Positions 9,239-16,695 of a stretch of DNA of 57,561 bases are shown in pieces (position 1 is the stretch's first letter; each line of letters begins with the position of its first letter). The DNA is from Guillardia theta CCMP2712 (lineage: Eukaryota; Cryptophyceae; Pyrenomonadales; Geminigeraceae): contig NW_005434443.1 in NCBI RefSeq assembly GCF_000315625.1, forward strand, positions 1-57,561. Direction: 5' to 3'. Position numbers and translations under genes: made by a program. A model generated the notes under the pieces. It searched no databases. It saw nothing but the letters and a program-made list of their open reading frames with translations, and was not told the origin of the DNA.

Positions 9239-11350
9239 TTAGAGCTGAGAGGCAACCTCTCCCTCTTGGTTGCCACTCTCCTCTTCCATCTCCAGTCCCA
9301 TCTCCTCCTCTGCCTTGCTCAAGAGAAACTCAATTTCGTCTCCCGAGCCTACGCTGCCTTGGTAGGTTAGCGTGGCTGTGAGAACTAATTTATTCAGGGC
9401 AAGAAACAACAAGTCAGTTCGAAATTCTTTTTGTTGTTTCTCCCCTCCTCTCCCTGTTGCTTTTGCAAAGGCTCCCTGGCGTCTTCTTGATGCTACCGTC
9501 TCCCACGCATGCTGCTCGCTTACTCTTGCAATCTTACTCTTCAAAACTTGCATGTCGTCGTCCTGGGTTGCCGAGGATGATTCCGCCCATTCCTTCAGCG
9601 TCGGAAAACATGCATTTCCAGGAGATGACAAGCTGTCGTACAGGCCGACGATGGCTCCATCGAGCCTGAGTTTGCAAGCTTGGTTTTCTGCACTCTGTCC
9701 CTGGTTGACAGTCTCCTCCAGAACTTTGTAGATGTCTTCGAGGACCACGTTTGCCTCTGGTTCTGGGATGTTGATCTCATTCTCGATCCGTTCGAGATCT
9801 ACCTGTGCCCACAGAGGCTCCGTGGGGGATTCTGTAGCGATCGCTTCCCAAAGGTTGGCACTGCCTGGCTCTAGGAGAAGAAGTTTCCCCGCCCTGTCCC
9901 ATGGCGCAAAGGACCTGAGTATGTCGATCGCCGTTTCTTTTTCTGAGAAGCTGAGCACTAGATGTTCACCGTTCCAGCTGTTGGTCTCGACATCTTCCTT
10001 CGAGGAGATCTTGACGATGTGCTCAGCCGCTGACTCCTTCCAGCTCGCCACGATCCGTCTCAGTCCTCGAATTGTCATGCCCATAGAGAGATCCTCCCCG
10101 TCGCAGATCTGTTCAGCTTCCTCTCTGGTGAACCTTCCCTTCTGTGCTTTACTCTTGACCAGCACCTCATAGGTCACTCTTCGTGGTACTGCTCCTAGCG
10201 CGTCGGGCAAGAAGTCCAACCTAATTGGATGCTGTCTCGTTACCCTGGTGATTGCACTAACCTGAGTAGTGAACCATTTGAGGATCTTTTCATCTTCCGA
10301 CATCAGTCCGAGGTGTATGCCTCCTCCATTCCTGTCGTCTCCCTCAAACATCCGTAGCGTGGTGCTCAGGACGTCCGTCGAAGAGCATCTCGCAATCCAA
10401 TCGATCTCTCTTCCTTGTCGTATCTCGTCCACTCCGGCTGCTGCGAAAGTGCGTTTGTTGGGCTGACCTTGAGGTCTCCTCTTCGTCTTGACCTCTAGCT
10501 GCATGCCCGCTTCCGGCTGCACCTCCAACACAGCTATTCCTTGTTGCAGCAGGTGTTGACGATAGATCTCCGTAATCCCAGCTGAGTTCATGCCATTCAT
10601 CTTGAGGAGGTGAGAGAACTCAGCTAGGGCCCCCGCCTTGCCAGAGTGCTTATCCTTCTGTGGCCTTATCTTGAAGGAGCAAGGATGCTTCGAATGCGCG
10701 TTCACCGCGCGGATCATCTTTCCGTCGATCCTGAAGTTCGTCTGTCCTTTCCACAGCAGTTCTGCTGCGTCGTTCAATTGGAGTGTTGCCACGACTGGGA
10801 TTTCATCCACTGTCGGAATCAAATCTTTCTTGATCGGGGCTCTCCACGAGATGCATTTCTTGCCCTGCTCCTCGTGCACCAAGAGTCCTTGATCCTTCAA
10901 CTTCTCACACAGTACCTCAACTTGTTTTATGTACTGGGTAGGAACTCCGAGGATAGCCATGGTAATCAGTTTACCACTCTCGGGGGACGCTCCTGAAGCA
11001 TCGATGCAGGCACTCTTGTCTAGTACCTCCTGTTTGTCTGCGTTCCATGCAGAGACATACCACGACTGTCCTTCTTCCCCCCATTCTTTGATGGCATCCT
11101 CCTGGCTCCTGACTTCAGCATGTTTGCAGGTCTGTCGAATGGCTTCGGCTAAGGCGTTCATCGAGACTTCCTTGGACTGCAAGGCTCTGCCTGTCCTGCT
11201 CTGAGGGTACTGCCTGACGAAGTGTTCCAATCTTCGGATCAGCTCTCCTAGCGAAGGTGCTGAAGGTGTCGTGTCCTTGTTTAGGAACTGGGAAACTCGG
11301 ACACGAGCAATCTGTTTCCTTTCCTCTTTGGATAGATACCACATGATCAA
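9239..11350 (-). CDS. ORF1 of the complete telomeric retroelement
   Basis: The protein has 703 residues and no domain I can name. It aligns along most of its length with the ORF1 remnants in fragments 1-4, at perhaps 35-45% identity by eye, so the complete copy belongs to a different subfamily from fragments 1-3. Conserved features include an N-terminal block (FVRQYPQSRTGRA against FAKRHPNSRTAQA, followed by AEAIR-TC), a central block with LW-G--NF-IDG and SFKIR, and a C-terminal block with LDGAIVGLYDSLSSPGN. Strong conservation between subfamilies shows it is under protein-level constraint. The stop TAA is followed 9 nt later by the ORF2 ATG, suggesting coupled termination and reinitiation. 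A role in RNA binding or telomere targeting is inference. Confidence 0.85.
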   Translation of the reverse strand: MIMWYLSKEERKQIARVRVSQFLNKDTTPSAPSLGELIRRLEHFVRQYPQSRTGRALQSKEVSMNALAEAIRQTCKHAEVRSQEDAIKEWGEEGQSWYVSAWNADKQEVLDKSACIDASGASPESGKLITMAILGVPTQYIKQVEVLCEKLKDQGLLVHEEQGKKCISWRAPIKKDLIPTVDEIPVVATLQLNDAAELLWKGQTNFRIDGKMIRAVNAHSKHPCSFKIRPQKDKHSGKAGALAEFSHLLKMNGMNSAGITEIYRQHLLQQGIAVLEVQPEAGMQLEVKTKRRPQGQPNKRTFAAAGVDEIRQGREIDWIARCSSTDVLSTTLRMFEGDDRNGGGIHLGLMSEDEKILKWFTTQVSAITRVTRQHPIRLDFLPDALGAVPRRVTYEVLVKSKAQKGRFTREEAEQICDGEDLSMGMTIRGLRRIVASWKESAAEHIVKISSKEDVETNSWNGEHLVLSFSEKETAIDILRSFAPWDRAGKLLLLEPGSANLWEAIATESPTEPLWAQVDLERIENEINIPEPEANVVLEDIYKVLEETVNQGQSAENQACKLRLDGAIVGLYDSLSSPGNACFPTLKEWAESSSATQDDDMQVLKSKIARVSEQHAWETVASRRRQGAFAKATGRGGEKQQKEFRTDLLFLALNKLVLTATLTYQGSVGSGDEIEFLLSKAEEEMGLEMEEESGNQEGEVASQL

Positions 11351-11431
11351 ACAACCGTTTCTGCACAGAAAAATGTCCTGTTCAGCACCCTAGCTCGCAG
11401 GGATCCCCTCAAACTGCAGGGGAGGAGAGCA

Positions 11432-12273
11432 TGTCTGTTACTCCAGCGGCCTGTCTGTTACTCCAGCGGCCTGTCTGTTACTCCAGCGGCCTGTCTGTTA
11501 CTCCAGCGGCCTGTCTGTTACTCCAGCGGCCTGTCTGTTACTCCAGCGGCCTGTCTGTTACTCCAGCGGCCTGTCTGTTACTCCAGCGGCCTGTCTGTTA
11601 CTCCAGCGGCCTGTCTGTTACTCCAGCGGCCTGTCTGTTACTCCAGCGGCCTGTCTGTTACTCCAGCGGCCTGTCTGTTACTCCAGCGGCCTGTCTGTTA
11701 CTCCAGCGGCCTGTCTGTTACTCCAGCGGCCTGTCTGTTACTCCAGCGGCCTGTCTGTTACTCCAGCGGCCTGTCTGTTACTCCAGCGGCCTGTCTGTTA
11801 CTCCAGCGGCCTGTCTGTTACTCCAGCGGCCTGTCTGTTACTCCAGCGGCCTGTCTGTTACTCCAGCGGCCTGTCTGTTACTCCAGCGGCCTGTCTGTTA
11901 CTCCAGCGGCCTGTCTGTTACTCCAGCGGCCTGTCTGTTACTCCAGCGGCCTGTCTGTTACTCCAGCGGCCTGTCTGTTACTCCAGCGGCCTGTCTGTTA
12001 CTCCAGCGGCCTGTCTGTTACTCCAGCGGCCTGTCTGTTACTCCAGCGGCCTGTCTGTTACTCCAGCGGCCTGTCTGTTACTCCAGCGGCCTGTCTGTTA
12101 CTCCAGCGGCCTGTCTGTTACTCCAGCGGCCTGTCTGTTACTCCAGCGGCCTGTCTGTTACTCCAGCGGCCTGTCTGTTACTCCAGCGGCCTGTCTGTTA
12201 CTCCAGCGGCCTGTCTGTTACTCCAGCGGCCTGTCTGTTACTCCAGCGGCCTGCTCTGTTACTCCAGCGGCCT
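11432..12273 (-). repeat. 20-bp minisatellite forming the element 5' end
   Basis: There are 41 apparently perfect copies of TGTCTGTTACTCCAGCGGCC (+ strand) followed by one variant unit (GCTCTGTT in place of GTCTGTT) directly next to the telomere tract. It lies just upstream of the ORF1 leader in the sense of transcription, where promoter monomers sit in some LINEs. It has no spacers, so it is not a CRISPR array. Perfect homogeneity suggests very recent expansion. The copy number may be affected by assembly. Confidence 0.95.
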
Positions 12274-12308
12274 CCTAAACCCTAAACCCTAAACCCTAAA
12301 CCCTAAAC
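12274..12308 (+). repeat. Interstitial telomere tract (CCCTAAA)n
   Basis: About five CCCTAAA units lie between the 5' array of the complete element and the distal break of fragment 2. Confidence 0.95.
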
Positions 12309-13989
12309 TCCAGGCTCCCCGGAGAGTAGAACGTGTCGTGGAGGTTGCCAACGGCCTTGTCCAGGACCAGCTTGATCGGCTCGCTCGTCCCTGCCTCGTT
12401 CAAAGAAGCTGCATCTTCGATGACTGCTGACAGCTCGCTGACGAGCTGCATGTCCTCTTGGCTTGACGGAGATGCTGCCTCCATTGTGATCCTCTCCAGG
12501 TCTGTAAACTCCAGCCACTCTCCCTCGCTCTCCTCCTGTCGCTGCGCTGCGTCGCTGGTGCCCCGCTGACCAGCCGCCTCAGAGTCAGGCTCCTTGTCGA
12601 AGCCGACTGCTTCGAGCTTGGTGGCTGCGCCTTCGAGATAGAAGGGCAGCTCCTTCATCATGCGTCGAGCATCCTCCGTGGAGCCGAGGAGGATGCATAG
12701 CTTAGACCCGTTCCAGGACTTGGTGTTCAAATCCTCCTCCATGTCGATGCCTTCAACTTTGATCTCGAGCCTGTTAGCGATCTCCAACAAGACTCTCTTG
12801 ACTCTTGCGATGGACGTGTTGCCGCCGTTGCACAGCCCCTCCATCTCCTTCCTCGTGAAGCGACCAGATGCCGCCGTCGACTTGATGATGATCTTGATCT
12901 CCTTGCCGTCCTTGCCGCCTGCCTTCTTCTGCATCCTTGATGCCTTCTTCAACTTATTTCTGGACACAAAGCGATCAGCTGTCAACTCGACTGCGAGCGC
13001 CTCTCTGATCTTCGGGTCCTCGCTGAACAGAGTCAGGTGTACTCCCTCCATCGCTTCGCTCTCTCGGAAAGCTCGAAATGCTGTATCATTCGCCTCTGGG
13101 CAGCTCGAGGAGACGATCCACTCCACCTCCCTCTGTCTCCAGATGACGTTGGCCCCTACAGCGATGAAGCCTTTCTGACCTAAGCCTTTGTGGACTTGCT
13201 GTCCTGGCGCCCCAGCGACCAGCATGCCTGCCAGCGGCTGGAGCTGTACCGCTGCAAGGGACTGGCGCAGCAGCTGATAGCGATAGACGGCAGCTATCTC
13301 AGCCGTTGTCATGCCGCCCAAGGTTAGCAGGTGAGTCAGCTCTGCCAAGCTGCCCCCTTTGCCCCAGGGTCCTCTCTTGGCTCGAATCTTGAAAGATCGA
13401 TCGTGCACGATGCTCACATGTACAGCTGTGAACTTGCGACCATCAATCGCGAAGTCCTCTCTTCCCTGCCAGAGCTTCTCCGCTTGTGCATTGCGGAGGA
13501 AGGAAACAGTCACCGGGATCTCCTCAGCACTCGCTATCTCGGGTCTATACGGAGCCTTCCACATGATTGCTTTACTCTCTTGCACTGAGTCTACGATCAG
13601 TCCGATCTCTTCGAATTTCTTCTTCAGCTTTTCTTCATGGTTGACATACACCGAGGAGATGCCCAGGAGAGTCATGGAGATGAAGGAAGTCACCTCGTTG
13701 CCTGCTGAGGCGGTGTATGTCTCGACCTTCTCCTTCTTGCTTGCAAAAGCTCACGTCGTGCCTGCTGACATGTCGAGCGGATGGCTTCTGCGATAGCGTC
13801 GGGGGTGCATCCCTCCACAGCCTTGCAAGCCTGGGCTGTCCTGCTGTTCGGATGACGCTTCGCGAAGCTCTTCACCCTCTCGACGAGATCAGCTTCGAGG
13901 ACAGAGGCATCCACAAGTCCGCTCTGCGTGTATTGGCATGATCTCCGATACAGCAGGTTGCGAACATTTTCATCATACTGAAGAACCAT
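12309..13989 (-). pseudogene. Broken ORF1 of fragment 2
   Basis: The ATG is at 13989, equivalent to that at 1031 in fragment 1. A deletion of about 61 bp near 13740 (present at 721-781 in fragment 1) removes about 20 codons and shifts the frame, so the N-terminal segment and the 460-residue remainder are in different frames. The deletion ends share CTTG, suggesting microhomology-mediated loss. The distal end is cut by the telomere tract, which supplies the stop codon. Confidence 0.85.
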
Positions 13990-14122
13990 ACTTAGAAAGC
14001 TATTTGAAGTATACAAACCTCTCGCTTGCAGCTTCCTTGGCGCCCTGGCAGCTTCCCCTACACCACGCGTGCAGCCATGGTGCCTGAAATAACCGGCGCT
14101 CGTGCCTGAAATAACCGGCGCT
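12309..14122 (-). mobile_element. Truncated telomeric non-LTR element, fragment 2
   Basis: The block has an intact 5' end (two 22-bp units, leader) and most of ORF1, then stops abruptly inside ORF1 where CCCTAAA repeats begin at its chromosome-end side. Loss of the 3' part with a telomere cap is not ordinary 5' truncation. It fits a broken chromosome end healed by telomerase (inference). Its sequence matches fragment 1 except for an internal deletion of about 61 bp. Confidence 0.88.
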
Positions 14123-14123
14123 C
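14080..14123 (-). repeat. 5'-end unit array, 22 bp x 2, fragment 2
   Basis: Two copies of a 22-bp unit (GTGCCTGAAATAACCGGCGC plus TC on the + strand) sit between the ORF1 leader and the next telomere tract. The unit is related to the 21-bp unit of fragment 1 (shared AAATAAC-GGCGC core) but not to the 20-bp unit of the complete element. Confidence 0.88.
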
Positions 14124-14151
14124 TAAACCCTAAACCCTAAACCCTAAACCC
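14124..14151 (+). repeat. Interstitial telomere tract (CCCTAAA)n
   Basis: Four CCCTAAA units lie between the 5' end of fragment 2 and the distal break of fragment 3. Confidence 0.95.
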
Positions 14152-14565
14152 AATCTGCTGCATAAACCACTCTCTGGATGCGTCACTCCATCCAATCATT
14201 GCTTCTTGTAGAAGCTCACGTCGTGCCTGCTGACATGTCGAGCGGATGGCTTCTGCGATAGCGTCGGGGGTGCATCCCTCCACAGCCTTGCAAGCCTGGG
14301 CTGTCCTGCTGTTCGGATGACGCTTCGCGAAGCTCTTCACCCTCTCGACGAGATCAGCTTCGAGGACAGAGGCATCCACAAGTCCGCTCTGCGTGTATTG
14401 GCATGATCTCCGATACAGCAGGTTGCGAACATTTTCATCATACTGAAGAACCATACTTAGAAAGCTATTTGAAGTATACAAACCTCTCGCTTGCAGCTTC
14501 CTTGGCGCCCTGGCGGCTTCCCCTACACCTGGCAAGGAGCCATGCTGCCGAAAATAACCGGCGCT
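14152..14565 (-). mobile_element. Truncated telomeric non-LTR element, fragment 3
   Basis: Only the 5' end survives: one terminal unit, the leader and about 95 codons of ORF1 (through ...SREWFMQQI), after which telomere repeats give the stop. It is nearly identical to the same part of fragments 1 and 2. The ORF1 start corresponds to the ATG at about 14463. Confidence 0.87.
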
Positions 14566-14619
14566 CCTAAACCCTAAACCCTAAACCCTAAAACCCTAAA
14601 CCCTAAACCCTAAACCCTA
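14566..14619 (+). repeat. Interstitial telomere tract with one variant unit
   Basis: There are about seven and a half CCCTAAA units, one with an extra A (CCCTAAAA), between fragments 3 and 4. Confidence 0.95.
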
Positions 14620-14945
14620 GACACTCCTGCTCGAGCGCATTAGTCGCTGCTGCCCTTGGAGAGAAGGCGCTACCCCTCCTCGCTGCCTTGTTCCCTTGCA
14701 CCCGTGTCCAGCGCTGCTCGCCGAGGTACGCTCTGAGCTTTTCTTTCAACATGTTTCGCTTCGATCCCAGCGTCGGCGTGGCTGCCCAAGCTCCGAGCGT
14801 CATGAACTCCACGTTGCCCGGCGAGCAGAAGGTGTCATGCAGCTTGCCAACACTCTTGTCTAGCTCCAGAGAGATCGGCTTGCCAGCTAGCAGCTCCTCC
14901 TCTGATGTCTCCAAGAGCATCGTCGAGAGGTCGAGCAAGACCTGA
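14620..14945 (-). mobile_element. Truncated telomeric non-LTR element, fragment 4 (ORF1 C-terminal piece)
   Basis: A 326-bp internal piece encodes about 110 residues homologous to the C-terminal part of ORF1 (LELDKSVGKLHDTFCSPGN; compare LVLDKAVGNLHDTFYSPGS in fragment 2). Both ends are telomere junctions, so this copy lacks the 5' end as well as the distal part. It is the innermost and presumably oldest insertion. It differs enough from fragment 2 to represent another lineage. Confidence 0.82.
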
Positions 14946-14992
14946 CCTAAACCCTAAACCCTAAACCCTAAACCCTAAACCCTAAACCCTAA
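14946..14992 (+). repeat. Innermost telomere tract (CCCTAAA)n
   Basis: There are about 6.5 units. To the right the sequence changes to non-repetitive chromosomal DNA, so this is the boundary between the telomeric retroelement zone and the chromosome proper. Confidence 0.95.
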
Positions 14993-15288
14993 GGAGAGGC
15001 GAGTACCCCCGTGACTACTGCTGTGGGCACGTGTGCGGTATGAGTCTTTGGACTTGAGGGCGCCGGCGGGCAACAGGCCAGTCTTTGGGGGGACCATGCT
15101 GATTCTTTCTATTTCGGTGTGAAGATTTTCAATGAAGGTGAAGGAGCTGGAGGTAGAAGAAACATCATGAAGTACTGTAGAAGTACCATCAAGTAAGAAT
15201 TCACAACAAAGAATGGGAAAACAACTTTATCACACTAATGATTTTTCCGATTAAAAAGAGCTTGAGGCATGCTTTAAGTACACAAGAT
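14993..15288. other. Short unique spacer next to the retroelement zone
   Basis: I see no convincing gene. There is a TACCCCC motif at the left and some purine-rich sequence that could be the 5' UTR of the next gene. Confidence 0.5.
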
Positions 15289-16551
15289 ATGAGTAGCGCT
15301 GCCTCTCGCAGACTGTTCCTGGAACCTTGCTTCTTAGTCCAAGCTCTAGGTAAAAGTTCACTTCATTCCCTTTCTTCCTTACTGGACTACAGAAGATTAC
15401 CTGGCATGTCCATGCTGTCGGTTCGAAGAGTTCGCACAAGTAAGAACCGAGGAGAAGTTAAAACTGATCAAACCAGTGGAGGTATGACTTGTTTCAACCC
15501 AAATTGAATATCGACTTGCGGTCAGAGTACATGAGTAAAGGATTTAGTGTCGAGGTATGAGAGGCGAGGTAGAGGTGCAAGGTAGAGAGGTTGAGGTGTA
15601 GGATAAGAGAGGTAGAAGAGTAAGAGATAAGCGTTAGAGGTGCGATGTAGGGCAGAAGAGGAATTTGTGTAGGGTATGAGAGAGGATGTTTTAGTGACGC
15701 CTTCGATGTAACAGGAGCAGCTACAGTTTGTTGTGCATGAGCAGGCAAGATGGTGTCCACGTTCAACATTCGTGCTCGAGGAGGTCAGCGCACATCTCGT
15801 GCGTTTCGTGCTGCTTGCATTGAAAAACTTTTAGGAAGCCTGGCGAGAGTTTGACGCGTCCAGTAATGTCTCGTTGCATGTGACAGGTGCTTTGACCTGT
15901 GTAATGGGACGAGATCAAGACTTGATCAAGACTTGATGCAGCATACAACGCCGAGAGTGATACAGCGTACAATGCTGACAGTGACGGCATGGACGACAAT
16001 TGCCCGTCAGTAGATGTCAATGAGGACAAAGCAAGCATTCATCTTCTTAGGAAGCACAAGAAACTGTGGTGTAGAGAGAAAGGCGTAATTGATTGCTTGC
16101 TCGTTGAGCAGGAGCAAAGTGACTCTGCAAGGTGACTTGCTGGCACAACTTGTGTATTTTGACTTGATATGCAGAGGTTGGAATAGCGAGGAGGACGCGC
16201 GATCTGAGGAAAGCAGTTGGGAACAAAGGAGCACGAGCAGCGAGATTGCCCATGGCAGTCGGCATGATAGTGATGAGATTGCCTATGACAGTCGGCATGA
16301 CAAGGATGCTGCGGATGGAGTGATTGAAAACATTGACGATGAGAGCCTGGGATTGATTATCGACGGTCTACAGGTACAACCTAACGGTCATGTTGTACAA
16401 CCTAACGGTCATGTTGCTTCTCAATTGACGGGTGTAGGTTGTGGACTCTGATCCCGAAGCCTCTTGCGTGTCAGAGGACCAGAGCGACGCCTTGCTTGCT
16501 GTAAGGGGGTCAGGGCCTGAAGAACAAGAAGAGAGCATCAAGCAAAGTTGA
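15289..16551 (+). CDS. Hypothetical acidic protein with N-terminal Cys cluster (multi-exon)
   Basis: I do not recognise a family. Exons joined by short GT-AG introns keep one frame: 15289-15349, 15393-15481, a short exon ending before GTATGAG near 15555, one near 15727-15784, one near 15833-15890, about 15940-16131, 16175-16373 and 16438-16551. The N-terminal part contains CPCC and further Cys, His and Trp residues (for example ARWCPRSTF). The second half is rich in Asp/Glu/Ser with short repeats (AYNAESD, AYNADSD; SEIAHGSRHDS, DEIAYDSRHDK). The middle has a basic patch (LLRKHKKLWCREKG). The start is the first ATG fitting exon 1 and earlier exons cannot be excluded. It ends 144 bp from the convergent permease gene. 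No single ORF covers it, so a simple ORF scan would miss it. Confidence 0.6.
16374..16414 (+). repeat. 21-bp tandem duplication inside an intron
   Basis: The unit GTACAACCTAACGGTCATGT plus T occurs twice in a row at the start of an intron of the acidic protein gene, so the 5' splice site itself is duplicated. The second copy offers an alternative donor 21 nt downstream that would keep the frame. Confidence 0.75.
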
Positions 16552-16695
16552 TTCCCGTATTCATACAACCAGACAGAAACTTAAAAACTGCAAACTCGCG
16601 GACAAGAATTTTACGTATTTTCTTTGGGATCCTAGGGACAAGACAGCTACTGAAGGATTGAAAGCTCACTAGACAGCTCCTGGAGGCTTGGAAAC

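Larger units (their letters stand above)
1210..12273 (-). mobile_element. Complete telomere-embedded non-LTR retrotransposon
   Basis: This 11.06-kb element is flanked on both sides by CCCTAAA repeats. Reading the minus strand 5'->3' it contains an array of 20-bp units (12273-11432), a short leader, ORF1 (11350-9239), ORF2 (9229-4520), ORF3 (4545-1777), a 3' UTR with about 105-bp repeats, an AATAAA signal (1231-1226) and a tail of four CTA triplets fused to GGGTTTAGGG. All three ORFs are open, so it looks recent and possibly active. No target-site duplication can be recognised because the target itself is repetitive. An apurinic-type endonuclease plus reverse transcriptase places it among APE-type non-LTR elements; I cannot assign a clade. 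Its 3' tail points toward the chromosome end. That orientation fits priming from a nick in the C-strand of the telomere rather than attachment at the 3' terminus (inference). Confidence 0.92.

Noticed and set aside
11432-12273. Possible CRISPR array
   Set aside because: Units are contiguous with no spacers and the context is eukaryotic.
1210-12273. The element as a Drosophila HeT-A-like end-attaching element
   Set aside because: Its 3' tail points to the chromosome end, opposite to what direct extension of the terminal 3' OH would give, and it encodes an endonuclease.
11431-12285. A 284-residue + strand open frame with a perfect 20-residue period
   Set aside because: It is simply the 20-bp minisatellite read through; three units make 60 bp, so the frame never meets a stop. 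No coding signal outside the array.
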